From an uncultured Marinobacterium sp. (lineage in GTDB: Bacteria > Pseudomonadota > Gammaproteobacteria > Pseudomonadales > Balneatricaceae): a stretch of 64,000 nt of DNA. Positions 54,169 through 62,576 of the stretch are shown here, one piece after another. Every line of letters begins with the position of its first letter. Position 1 is the stretch's first letter. Location: assembly GCA_947501565.1 (NCBI GenBank), contig CANMWJ010000003.1, positions 248,001 to 312,000 of the forward strand, written 5' to 3'. The notes under the pieces were generated by a model. The model saw only the letters and a program-made list of their open reading frames with translations, was not told where the DNA came from and did no database searches. The position numbers and the translations under genes are program-made.

Positions 54169-54230
54169 ATTGATTGCCGCGATAGACGCAGTATCTCCCC
54201 TCTATTACGGGCGTCGCGGAACCAATCAAT
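54169..54230 (+). other. Long bulged hairpin
   Basis: ATTGATTG (54169-54176) pairs with CAATCAAT (54223-54230), CCGC (54177-54180) with GCGG (54216-54219), and GACGC (54185-54189) with GCGTC (54211-54215). The bulges are AAC on one side and GATA on the other. That gives 17 base pairs in a 62-nt element. Confidence 0.65.
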
Positions 54231-54360
54231 CAGACTCATTCGCTTGATTTGCTGTCTCCTGTTGGGATGACAAGGGTGTGTCCCCCTGAAGTCGGGAAGA
54301 GATTAAGTGGATACGTAACGTTGATGGGAAACTGGGAGGGGTAAAGCACTCTCATGAGCC

Positions 54361-54715
54361 GTCATCTGTGGTGAAAACCTAAGTAGTCGGGCAGATATGT
54401 AGTCGTCTGTGGTGAAACCTAAGTAGTCAGACAGATATGAAGTCGTCTGTGGTGAAGCCTATGTTGTCAGACAGATACGTTGTCGTCTGTGGTGAAAACC
54501 TGTTGTCAGGCAGTTAAGTTGTCGTCCGCGGTGTAAGCCGGTTGTCGGGCAGTTAAGTTGTCGTCTGTGGTTAACGCCAATGTAGTCGGACAGGTATGTA
54601 GTCGTCTGTGGTGAATCCTGTGTAGTCGGGCAGATATGTAGTCGTCTGTGGTGAATCCTGTGTAGTCGGACAGATATGTAGTCGTCTGTGGTTGAAGACC
54701 TAAGTAGTCAGATCC
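54361..54715 (+). repeat. Tandem array of nine ~40-bp units
   Basis: Units begin GTCGTCTGTGG and start at 54361, 54402, 54442, 54482, 54521, 54560, 54601, 54641 and 54681; lengths are 41, 40, 40, 39, 39, 41, 40, 40 and a partial last unit. There are no unique spacers. The lengths are not multiples of three, so coding is excluded. Each unit has a 5-bp pair (GTCTG with CAGAC or a G-U variant) around a small GGT-GAAA-ACC-like hairpin. Confidence 0.92.
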
Positions 54716-54771
54716 GCGCTCTCAGAACAAGTGCTAAACGTTACATGGGTATCAGGGATGACTTTATACGC

Positions 54772-54803
54772 CCTGGTGCTGCCTCAAAGCAGGCAGCACC
54801 AGG
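54772..54803. terminator. 13-bp perfect hairpin at the end of the non-coding region
   Basis: CCTGGTGCTGCCT-CAAAGC-AGGCAGCACCAGG. No T run follows directly; a T-rich stretch (CTCTCTTTTTAC) begins about 23 bp later. It may end transcripts from either side, including the minus-strand methyltransferase gene. Confidence 0.5.
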
Positions 54804-54849
54804 TCACTCTCCACGCACTTAGATCTCTCTTTTTACTTCTTCTCTCACC

Positions 54850-55443
54850 TTACTGTTTTTGCCACACCAGAATCTGGTTATTGGCAGGCATCGCAATATC
54901 CTCCACAAATACTAGGCCCAGTTCTGTCGCCAGGGCGTTAAGCACTTCAAAATCACGAATGCCACTTTGCGGATCACGCAGCTGCAGCCATTGATCAAAC
55001 TGCGCATTACTCTCGCTTGTATAACGACCGCCGTATCTGAACGGCCCATAAACACAGATACGTCCGGCGTGCGGAAGTATCTTACCTGCACCTCTGAAAA
55101 AAGCGTCTACTGCATCCTGCGACATGATATGCAGGGTATTAGCGCTGAAGATCGCATCCACCGTGGGCGGTACCTGCCAGTCATCCTGAAAGACATTAAG
55201 CGCCTGTGGCGGATCTATATTTTCCACCTGCTCTTGCGCCAGATTAACCTGCAAGGCATTCAGGTTTTCCTCAAGCTCCGAAGGTTGCCAACGCAGATGC
55301 GAAAGTACCGGTGCACAATAGAGCGCGTGCTGGCCCGAGCCACTGCCGATCTCCAGCAGATGGCTATTGTTGCCAAGATGCTGCTGCAGGACCGGCAGAA
55401 TATGGCCTTTATTACGCTCACTCGCTTCGGAAAAATTCAGCAT
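54850..55443 (-). CDS. DUF938 family SAM-dependent methyltransferase-like protein
   Basis: 197 residues. N-terminal SEASERNKGHILPVLQQHL is the DUF938 hallmark, followed by the SAM-binding LLEIGSGSGQHALYCAPVL near residue 35 and IFSANTLHIMSQDAV near 100. Substrate unknown. GGAGG precedes the ATG. It follows the HAD-family gene by 18 bp on the same strand and is likely co-transcribed. Confidence 0.92.
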   Translation of the reverse strand: MLNFSEASERNKGHILPVLQQHLGNNSHLLEIGSGSGQHALYCAPVLSHLRWQPSELEENLNALQVNLAQEQVENIDPPQALNVFQDDWQVPPTVDAIFSANTLHIMSQDAVDAFFRGAGKILPHAGRICVYGPFRYGGRYTSESNAQFDQWLQLRDPQSGIRDFEVLNALATELGLVFVEDIAMPANNQILVWQKQ

Positions 55444-55461
55444 GGGATCGGTGACCTCCAG

Positions 55462-56247
55462 TCATAACAGGGAATTCCAGTGCGCTGGCAGATCCGCGAA
55501 CGACGTCAGCACAACATCCGGCACTATATCACCCTCAAGATCACTTTTCTGGAACTTACCTGTGCGTACCAGTGCGCCTTTCAGCCCGCAGGCCTGAGCG
55601 CCTCCGACATCACCCCGGATGTCATCGCCCACCATCAGCGCTTCGCTGGGTTGCACTCCAAGCCGCTGCAACGCTTGCTGGAAAAACATACACGCGGGTT
55701 TACCAAACACCAACGCCTTGCGCTCAGAGGCAAGTTCCAGCGCTTTAACAAAGGGCCCTACATCCAGCTGAAGACCGTCAGCTGTTCGCCAATAACGGGT
55801 CATACCCAACGCAACCAGCTGACTATCGGGATTGGCCATCAGCAGACGGAAGGCCCGGTTCAACTCAGGAAAGCCCCAACCCGCACCAAGATCACCGACG
55901 ATAACCGCTGTTGCCTGCGACTCAATGCGCGCTTCCAGCTTGCGGAACGGAGCAAGCTCCTCTCTCGTCGCATCAGGCAAAAAAAGCGCAATCGACTCTG
56001 GCTTCTTCTCCTCCAGCCAGAAAGACACGGCCACAGCGGGCGTAAGGATTTGATCAGGTGAGACCTCTACTCCTAAATTCGCCAGCTTATCCACGATGGC
56101 ACTGCGAGGCCGGGAAGTTGTATTGGTAACAAACAGGTGGGGGATCTGTTCAGCCCGAAGCCACTCCAGCGTTTTTTCGGCTCCGGGGATCAGTTCTTCC
56201 GCCTGGTAGATGACCCCATCAAGGTCGATCAGCAGCGCTTTCAACAC
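55462..56247 (-). CDS. HAD hydrolase, NagD/LHPP-like (TIGR01458 type)
   Basis: 261 residues from a GTG with GGAGG upstream. HAD motif I LLIDLDGVIYQAEE (catalytic Asp pair) at the start, motif II VTNTTSRPR near residue 42, a Lys near 180 (VFGKPACMFF) and motif IV MVGDDIRGDVGGAQACG near 205. The C2-cap arrangement resembles the phospholysine/phosphohistidine pyrophosphatase group. Substrate not assigned. Confidence 0.88.
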   Translation of the reverse strand: MLKALLIDLDGVIYQAEELIPGAEKTLEWLRAEQIPHLFVTNTTSRPRSAIVDKLANLGVEVSPDQILTPAVAVSFWLEEKKPESIALFLPDATREELAPFRKLEARIESQATAVIVGDLGAGWGFPELNRAFRLLMANPDSQLVALGMTRYWRTADGLQLDVGPFVKALELASERKALVFGKPACMFFQQALQRLGVQPSEALMVGDDIRGDVGGAQACGLKGALVRTGKFQKSDLEGDIVPDVVLTSFADLPAHWNSLL

Positions 56248-56312
56248 ACGCCACCTCCACAGTTTTTTCTTAACGCTGTTTATAGTGTAGGAGGAATTTC
56301 AGGCAGAAAAAT

Positions 56313-56404
56313 GCCCGCACGAGGCGGGCCAATATCGACGGTTTAGAACACAGTGCAAGCAAAGGGGGCTTGCACAAATTACCCGGCTGAAGGGGGATGC
56401 CGGG
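56313..56404. other. Three hairpins in a row in a gene-free stretch
   Basis: In the 580-bp gap before 56829 three perfect stems follow each other: GCCCGC/GCGGGC (56313-56329), GTGCAAGC/GCTTGCAC (56353-56375) and CCCGGC/GCCGGG (56382-56404). The loops of the last two are purine- and G-rich. They could belong to a small RNA or to the leader of the minus-strand HAD gene. The rest (56405-56828) is partly AT-rich, and I see nothing clear in it. Confidence 0.4.
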
Positions 56405-56828
56405 CAAAGCGATTCATTCACTATGGGGTTAGTACACCCTGTTTTCGATTAGTTCCGAAAATATGCTAAAAATTTCTATTTTTTTATTTGGTAGCTGTAT
56501 AGCTGCTGAATATTCTGCGAATTTATTCAGTTTCTCACGCGGCTGAAGCCAACTCCGGTTACCTTTGCCTTTTTCTACGCCCTCACCTTAACCCTCACTT
56601 GCGCCCTCCGGTCAGGCCACAATTGCTCTCTGGTACGATCCACCGGATCGATCAAAACGTCGCAAAAGAATACCGGGGTAACGGTCTGGACAGTGCGCTG
56701 ACGTTCAAGGCGAATCTGAAGTGCAGACCCGTTTTCTTTTATTTGCGCAACCTGATGCGCGTAAACGCTTATTCGATGAGGCAGACTGGTTTCGTGGTGA
56801 CGGGGAGAGAAGAGCCCGAGCGATAGGC

Positions 56829-57443
56829 TCAGGCTGAGTGGAGGTGTGCGCTGAGGTGATCGAGCGATCCGACTCTCAGATCGGTCAGCTCAGGCCAGTG
56901 GCGGTCGCGATCATCCACATGCACGGTAAAGGTACCCGCCGCCCGACCGGTTTCCAGATCGTAACGGAAGTCACCCACCATCACCCCCTCTTCCGGTTGG
57001 CACTGCCATTGATCCAGTAACATCGTGATACCCTGGGCGTCTGGCTTGGGTTTCGCCTCATCACGTCCAAGTACCCACTCGGGTGTAAAGAAGGATTCTG
57101 CGCCAATCGCCTTCAGTGAGGCCAGTGCGATACTGCGGGTATTCCGCGTCAGAATTCCTAACAGACAGTCTCTGGATGCCAGCAGCTCCAGCAAGGGCAG
57201 TACACCAGGCGCGGGACGAGCCTTCTGAGCGTAATGATGCTCCAGCAGATCAAGACGCTTCATCATATCAAGACGCTCATCCAGGGGACGTGCTGCGATC
57301 GTGGCCAGAATGTCCTGGTCCAGTGCGATACCCAGCTCTTGCCGGATATGCACAAAATCATGCACGGGTTGGGTCAGGGTACCGTCCAGATCAAAGATCC
57401 AGGCACGGCGTTCGCTCAAAGGCCTCAAATCAGCTATCCCCAT
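56829..57443 (-). CDS. HAD hydrolase, phosphoglycolate phosphatase-like
   Basis: 204 residues. Motif I WIFDLDGTLTQPVHDF near residue 17, motif II GILTRNTRSIA near 97, Lys in GRDEAKPKPDAQG near 128 and motif IV MVGDFRYDLETGRAAG near 158. Small helical cap as in Gph-type phosphatases. The start overlaps the end of the AlbA_2 gene by 14 bp, so the two form a translationally linked pair. Confidence 0.9.
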   Translation of the reverse strand: MGIADLRPLSERRAWIFDLDGTLTQPVHDFVHIRQELGIALDQDILATIAARPLDERLDMMKRLDLLEHHYAQKARPAPGVLPLLELLASRDCLLGILTRNTRSIALASLKAIGAESFFTPEWVLGRDEAKPKPDAQGITMLLDQWQCQPEEGVMVGDFRYDLETGRAAGTFTVHVDDRDRHWPELTDLRVGSLDHLSAHLHSA

Positions 57444-58236
57444 TGGTTTCTATATCCAGATTATCTACCAGCATACCGAGATTTGCGTGAATTTCAGAGA
57501 GCATCTCAAGACGCTCACCGTTCGCTTCCCCGGATAAAATCAGCTGTTCCAGGGTCAGCAAACTGTTCCGACTCTCTTTCAATACCTGCAGAAGGTCACG
57601 GGAACGACGCTTGTTGCTCTGGGTAAGCTGGCCAATACGTGTCAGTGTACGGTGAAGCTGGTCATCCAGATCATGGATATCCCGGCTGACATCCAACATG
57701 CCGGCACTCAAGGCATGGCGAATGGAGCCTACCTGCTGCTCCAGCTGGAGCACAGCATCACGGAAGCGGGACAGGAACTGCTCACCTTCACGATCCATAA
57801 AGATCGCCAGTAACTCATCGGGAAACAGTGCACGGACGCGGGCATCTGAGCGTATGCAATACTCGCCACGCTGGGTGCAATAGGGCTTGTGTGGGCCGGG
57901 AGGAATTTCGATACGGAGAATTGGCTTACGCGCGATATTCTCAATAAAGATGCCCACTTCAACAGTGGGCAAGCAATCGGTGGCTTTATTGATCACCATC
58001 AGGCGAGCGTTGTCATCGACCTCACAGCCAACAATCGCCCCCCTTTGCACACCGTCAATATCGGTGTACTCATCCACCCCAGCCAGGATAGTTCCGCCTA
58101 GGGGTGAATTGGCAAACGCGACCAGATCGCGGCTTTTAATGCCGCTCACCTCACGTTTAAAGTCGACGTTCATCCCTTCTGATATTTTCAGAAGGGACTG
58201 AGTCCGCCGACTCAGTCCACGATACTCTTTTTGCAT
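57430..58236 (-). CDS. AlbA_2 (Schlafen-type) domain protein
   Basis: 268 residues. The N-terminal ~130 residues match the AlbA_2 nucleic-acid-binding domain: EGMNVDFKREVSGIKSRDLVAFANSPLGGTILAGVDE near the start, VEVGIFIENIARKPILRIEIPPGPHKPYC and RGEYCIRSDARVRAL. The C-terminal half is long and helical (coiled-coil-like), without an ATPase domain. Such proteins occur both in defence contexts and alone; the neighbours here are metabolic. GGAGG precedes the ATG. Confidence 0.85.
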   Translation of the reverse strand: MQKEYRGLSRRTQSLLKISEGMNVDFKREVSGIKSRDLVAFANSPLGGTILAGVDEYTDIDGVQRGAIVGCEVDDNARLMVINKATDCLPTVEVGIFIENIARKPILRIEIPPGPHKPYCTQRGEYCIRSDARVRALFPDELLAIFMDREGEQFLSRFRDAVLQLEQQVGSIRHALSAGMLDVSRDIHDLDDQLHRTLTRIGQLTQSNKRRSRDLLQVLKESRNSLLTLEQLILSGEANGERLEMLSEIHANLGMLVDNLDIETNGDS

Positions 58237-58274
58237 GCAGAGCCTCCAACAGCGGCGGCCCTACCAGTAGAAGA

Positions 58275-58661
58275 TTACTGATAGCAATCGTCGTCGAACG
58301 GATCCAGAGGGTTCTCCAGCATTTCATCGCTGTTCGCGTACAGGATGCTGCCTTCGAATTTCAGTTTCTTAGTGTCGAACCAACGATCCAGTTCCTCTAC
58401 ACCCTCTTCCGCATCGTTGATCTGCAGCCAGCTGCGCACCATGCTGTAGAAGTAAACGCCAAACAGGCCAGCCGCTACACCTAGAAAGAAGTTAGACGCC
58501 AGTGCGAACAGCAGCGCAATAATGCCGGCGATCCATACCCTGCTTGCTTTAGCTGTCAGATACGCACCACGCGCAGTGTCGTAGCGTTCTTTTAAACGGA
58601 TATAACGACGAAAATTTTGTTGGATTTCGTATTTATCTGCCGCCGCGAGATTCAGTTCCAT
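58275..58661 (-). CDS. Small inner-membrane protein of unknown function
   Basis: 128 residues. An N-terminal charged helical stretch, two TM helices near 44-75 (IAGIIALLFALASNFFLG and AAGLFGVYFYSMV) and an acidic C-terminal tail (NPLDPFDDDC). AAGGA precedes the ATG. It is followed on the same strand by the AlbA_2 gene 38 bp downstream. No family recognised. Confidence 0.7.
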   Translation of the reverse strand: MELNLAAADKYEIQQNFRRYIRLKERYDTARGAYLTAKASRVWIAGIIALLFALASNFFLGVAAGLFGVYFYSMVRSWLQINDAEEGVEELDRWFDTKKLKFEGSILYANSDEMLENPLDPFDDDCYQ

Positions 58662-58750
58662 ATTCCATCCTTAGCGAATGTGTTGATTAATGGGTTTGAG
58701 TATAACCAAGGCGGAGGGACGCGTCCCCCCGACTAAAGTAAAGGTTTGAT

Positions 58751-61381
58751 TCAAGCCAGACTTTTGCTCACAACCTCGTATACATCTTTGGACAGATCAC
58801 CGCTGTCCAGGATGCGTTGCAGCTGGGCTTTCATCAGCGCCTGGCGTTCACTATTGTATTTACGCCAGCGGGTCAGTGGCGTCAACATGCGAGACGCAAC
58901 TTGAGGGTTTTGAGTGTTAAGTTCCAGAATACGGTCACCCAGGAAACGGTACCCACTGCCATCAAGCGCGTGGAAGTTCACCGCATTCTGACCGCAGAAA
59001 CCGCCCAGTAGCGAGCGCAGCTTATTCGGATTCTTCATATCGAATGCCGGATGCTGCATCAGCTCTTCGACCTGAGCCAGGGTACCCGCGTTAGGGTTGG
59101 TTGCCTGGATCGCGAACCACTGGTTTACCACCAGCGCTTCATCCTGCCACTGCTCGTAGAAACGGTTGAGCAGTTTCTTTGCAGCCTGCCCGAAACGGGA
59201 ATGGGCCACCAACGCAAGCGCTGCGGACTGATCCGTCATGTTGTCGGCATCGTCGTACTGTTCCTCAGCCAACGCCAGATAATGCGCTTCTTCGGTTGCC
59301 AGCAGGTACGCCAGACATAAGTTCTTCAGACTACGGCGCGCGATAGACGCGGCATCCGGGGAGTACTCGCCGCCACGCTCATTCGCCTGATATACGGCCA
59401 ACAGCAGATCTTTCAGTTCTACCGCCAACTGCTTGCGCATGAAGTTACGGACTTCGTGAATAGCATCCACGTCGATCTCGTCAGCCAGCTCACTGAGATA
59501 GGCTTCGGATGGCAATGTCAGCACTTTGGCAACCATCGCCTTGTCCAGGGTTTCATCTTCCAGTACAGCGCGGTAAGCATCAACGAGACGACTATCCAGG
59601 TGCAGCGCTACGCCATTCTGACGGTCGTGAACCAGGCCCTGCATGATATCCACTGCCAGCTTCTGCGCTGCATCCCAACGGGAGAAACCATCACTGTCGT
59701 GGGACATCAGGAACACCAGCTCCTCACGCTTGTAGGGGTAATGCAGCTTCACCGGTGCGGAGAAACCTCGCAGCAGAGAAGGCACGGGGCGTTCAGCAAT
59801 GTTCTCAAACACAAAGCGCTGCTCGGCTTCGGTCACATCCAGCACCATGCTGGTGTCGCCATTCGGCAACGTCAGTTCCGCACCGTTGCTATCCAGCAGC
59901 CCCATCGCCAATGGGATATGATATGGCTCTTTTTGCTCCTGCCCTGGCGTTGCCGGACAGCTCTGCTGCACATGCAGGGTGTAACGTTTCGCCTGCGGAT
60001 CGTATTCGTCGGTCACCTTCAGTTCCGGTGTACCTGCCTGGCTGTACCAACGGCGGAACTGGCTCAGATCCTTACCGGAGGCATCTTCCATCGCCTGCAC
60101 AAAGTCATCGGTGGTAACCGCCTGACCGTCGTGACGCTCAAAGTAGAGGTCGGTACCGGCACGGAACTGCTCCGCCCCCAGCAGGGTATGGATCATGCGC
60201 ACCACTTCGGCACCCTTTTCGTAAACGGTCAGGGTGTAGAAGTTAGAGATCTCGATAAAGGAAGCCGGACGGATCGGATGCGCCATCGGGCCAGCATCTT
60301 CTGCAAACTGTGCGGTGCGCAGCAGGGTCACATCTTCCACACGCTTCACGGTGCGCGAGTTCATATCTGCGGAAAACTCTGCATCACGGAAAACGGTGAA
60401 ACCTTCCTTCAGGCTGAGTTGGAACCAATCGCGGCAGGTAACGCGGTTGCCGGACCAGTTATGGAAATACTCGTGTGCTACCACCCCTTCAACACGCTGG
60501 AACGCGGCATCTGTGGTCGTTTTCGGGTGCGCCAGTACACAGGAGGTGTTGAAGATGTTTAGACCTTTGTTCTCCATGGCACCCATGTTGAAGAAATCCA
60601 CCGCCACGATCATGTAGATATCCAGATCGTATTCGCGACCGTACACCTCTTCATCCCAGCGCATCGCGTTTTTCAGCGAGGTCATGGCGTACTGAAGTTT
60701 GTCGAGGTCTTTCTTCTCGGCGTAGATCAGCAGCTTCACTTCGCGATCGGAGACCGTGGTGTAGCTGTCCTCGATATATTCCAGGTCACCCGCAACCAGT
60801 GCGAACAGGTAAGCGGGTTTCGGGAACGGATCGTCCCAGGTTACCCAGTGGCGACCGTCGTCGGTTTCCCCCTGCTCAACCGGGTTACCGTTGGAAAGCA
60901 GTACCGGGTAGGTCGCTTTGTCAGCTTCTACGGTGGTACTGAACACCGACATCACGTCCGGACGGTCCGGGTAGAAGGTGATGCGACGGAAACCTTCCGC
61001 TTCGCACTGGGTGCAGAACATGCCGTCAGACTTGTACAAGCCTTCCAGCGCCGTGTTCTCCTGCGGCTGGATGCGTGTCAGGCTCTCAAAGGTAAATTCT
61101 GCCGGCACACTGTCGATTACCAGTTTTTCACCGCTGCGCTGGTAATCGGTTTCAGTCAGCGCCTGACCGTCGATCTCCAGACTGCACAGTTCGACATCTT
61201 CGTGGCCAAACAGCTCAAACGCTGCGGGCTGATCGCCGCTGGCCGGATTACGTTTTACCGTCAGCTGCGTACGCACCAGAGTGTTCTCTTCGTGCAGCTC
61301 GAAACGCAGGTTGGTTTTTTCGATCAGGTAAGCAGGGGCCTGATAGTCTTTCAGATAAATTACGTTGGGTTCCTGAGACAT
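58751..61381 (-). CDS. pepN: Aminopeptidase N
   Basis: 876 residues from the ATG at 61381 (GAAGGAAG upstream); an in-frame start 24 bp earlier overlaps the previous gene's stop region. A zinc metallopeptidase of the M1 family: the substrate-binding GAMENKGLN near residue 260 and the HEXXH-X18-E site in VVAHEYFHNWSGNRVTCRD...SLKEG near 295-320. A C-terminal domain of about 320 residues follows as in the E. coli enzyme. Trims N-terminal residues from peptides in the cytosol. Confidence 0.97.
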   Translation of the reverse strand: MSQEPNVIYLKDYQAPAYLIEKTNLRFELHEENTLVRTQLTVKRNPASGDQPAAFELFGHEDVELCSLEIDGQALTETDYQRSGEKLVIDSVPAEFTFESLTRIQPQENTALEGLYKSDGMFCTQCEAEGFRRITFYPDRPDVMSVFSTTVEADKATYPVLLSNGNPVEQGETDDGRHWVTWDDPFPKPAYLFALVAGDLEYIEDSYTTVSDREVKLLIYAEKKDLDKLQYAMTSLKNAMRWDEEVYGREYDLDIYMIVAVDFFNMGAMENKGLNIFNTSCVLAHPKTTTDAAFQRVEGVVAHEYFHNWSGNRVTCRDWFQLSLKEGFTVFRDAEFSADMNSRTVKRVEDVTLLRTAQFAEDAGPMAHPIRPASFIEISNFYTLTVYEKGAEVVRMIHTLLGAEQFRAGTDLYFERHDGQAVTTDDFVQAMEDASGKDLSQFRRWYSQAGTPELKVTDEYDPQAKRYTLHVQQSCPATPGQEQKEPYHIPLAMGLLDSNGAELTLPNGDTSMVLDVTEAEQRFVFENIAERPVPSLLRGFSAPVKLHYPYKREELVFLMSHDSDGFSRWDAAQKLAVDIMQGLVHDRQNGVALHLDSRLVDAYRAVLEDETLDKAMVAKVLTLPSEAYLSELADEIDVDAIHEVRNFMRKQLAVELKDLLLAVYQANERGGEYSPDAASIARRSLKNLCLAYLLATEEAHYLALAEEQYDDADNMTDQSAALALVAHSRFGQAAKKLLNRFYEQWQDEALVVNQWFAIQATNPNAGTLAQVEELMQHPAFDMKNPNKLRSLLGGFCGQNAVNFHALDGSGYRFLGDRILELNTQNPQVASRMLTPLTRWRKYNSERQALMKAQLQRILDSGDLSKDVYEVVSKSLA

Positions 61382-61397
61382 CGTATAGCTTCCTTCA

Positions 61398-62225
61398 TCA
61401 GGCACTTAAGGCAACCTGATAGGCCGTAAATTTGCGAATATTGAGCACCCCAGTATCCAGAATAAGGTACTGCCCTTTGATACCTTGCAGCACACCACTG
61501 ACTTCAGCGGTTTTGTCGAAGTTGAAGGTGGATACTTTCTGAGGATAGTTCAAAACCGGGTAGTTGATCTCGACCTGCTCGGCGTCCGGTAGACGCTGCA
61601 GCGCCTGTAAACCGAACTGCTGCTCCAGTTCTGACAAACCGTCGGCGCAAAGTTCAAACAAACGGTCACGCTCGGCTTTCAGATCCAGCGGATCCACCTG
61701 CCCTTTCAGCATCGCGCGCCAGTTGGTCTTGTCCGAAACATGCTCGCCAATAAGGCGTTCCACAAAGCCGGACTGCTGACGGGTATCCACCCGCATGATC
61801 GGCAGCGCCTGAATCGCCCCTTGGTCCATCCAGCGGGTCGGTACCTGACTGCCGCGGGTAATACCAACTTTTACACCCGAAGAGTTCGCCAGATACACGA
61901 AGTGGGAGGTAAAACAGTTACGCTCTCCCCAGGCTTCATCCCGGCAGGTACCTTCGTAAAAATGGCACTTTTCCGGGCTGACGATACAGCGGTCGCACTG
62001 AGGAAGTTTAGTGAAACAGGGGTAACAGTAACCCTGACTGAAGCTTTTCTTGGTTTTACGGCCACAATGGATGCAGTTGATTGCGCCGAGCCAGTTCAGC
62101 TGGATCGGCTGCCCAATCAGTTCGTTCAGAGGAATCTCTGTCTCGCCCAGAGGCAAGCGGTACTGCACATCGTCAGCCAGTTCGGTACGCATCTTTTGCA
62201 GGATGCCACGTGCCAGCTCTTGCAT
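61398..62225 (-). CDS. DUF2797 family protein
   Basis: 275 residues. Cys-rich middle with CIHCGRKTKKSFSQGYCYPCF and CDRCIVSPEKCHFYEGTCRDEAWGERNC (about residues 45-105), followed by a GIY-YIG-like segment YLANSSGVKVGITRG-QVPTRWMDQGA. The Cys pairs suggest bound zinc. Function unknown. No Shine-Dalgarno sequence is visible before the ATG, so the start is uncertain. Lies between yeaC-like and pepN genes, a grouping seen in related bacteria. Confidence 0.9.
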   Translation of the reverse strand: MQELARGILQKMRTELADDVQYRLPLGETEIPLNELIGQPIQLNWLGAINCIHCGRKTKKSFSQGYCYPCFTKLPQCDRCIVSPEKCHFYEGTCRDEAWGERNCFTSHFVYLANSSGVKVGITRGSQVPTRWMDQGAIQALPIMRVDTRQQSGFVERLIGEHVSDKTNWRAMLKGQVDPLDLKAERDRLFELCADGLSELEQQFGLQALQRLPDAEQVEINYPVLNYPQKVSTFNFDKTAEVSGVLQGIKGQYLILDTGVLNIRKFTAYQVALSA

Positions 62226-62235
62226 AGGAGGGAAA

Positions 62236-62505
62236 TCAGTCCGCGTTAGAGAGGATTTTCAGCGTTTGAGGTGCCAGCGGGTCTTTGCCGTGCTGGGAAC
62301 CGTCTTTCTTCGTACGATCGATAAAACCGACACGCTCTTCAGGCTTCAGGTTTTCCATGTCGTAGGCGATCACTGCGCGCATGCAGATATCACGCTGCTC
62401 TTCAGTCAGACGTTTACCGTCCGGCCATTTGCCCAGCTCCACCGCCTGCTTCAGGGAGGAGTGCATGTCAGGCGTCATGGCATTAATCAGTTCTTCGTAG
62501 GTCAT
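62236..62505 (-). CDS. DUF1315 (YeaC-like) family protein
   Basis: 89 residues. Matches DUF1315 over the full length: YEELINAMTPDMHSSLKQAVELGKWPDGKRLTEEQRDICMRAVIAYD. Function unknown. GGAG precedes the ATG; the DUF2797 gene follows after 10 bp, so they form an operon with pepN. Confidence 0.92.
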   Translation of the reverse strand: MTYEELINAMTPDMHSSLKQAVELGKWPDGKRLTEEQRDICMRAVIAYDMENLKPEERVGFIDRTKKDGSQHGKDPLAPQTLKILSNAD

Positions 62506-62576
62506 TGTTGGATACTCCAGTTACGAATGGCAGCAGTTTAACATATCCGGCCAACTGCTTAATCCTGACGCTGTAC

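Larger units (their letters stand above)
53841..54803 (+). ncRNA. Candidate structured non-coding RNA region
   Basis: No coding sequence of more than 60 codons fits on either strand, yet the region is not random: an AT-rich first part (53841-54160), a long bulged hairpin (54169-54230), a further GGGA-ACA/TGT-TCCC pair (about 54264-54290), nine tandem ~40-bp units (54361-54715) and a 13-bp perfect stem at the end (54772-54803). In the tandem units the changes in the stem arms keep pairing through G-U pairs on the plus strand only. This suggests a plus-strand RNA. No match to tmRNA, RNase P, SRP or 6S RNA was recognised. Confidence 0.35.

Noticed and set aside
54361-54715. CRISPR array
   Set aside because: The units are directly joined and similar over their whole length; there are no unique spacers and no cas gene in the window.
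56599-56826. 75-codon plus-strand open frame in the gap before the HAD gene
   Set aside because: No ribosome-binding site, no domain, and the composition does not look like a protein from this genome.
57430-58236. Defence gene (AlbA_2/Schlafen domain)
   Set aside because: No restriction, toxin or phage-related gene is adjacent, and the neighbours are housekeeping enzymes with translational overlap, so a defence role has no support here.
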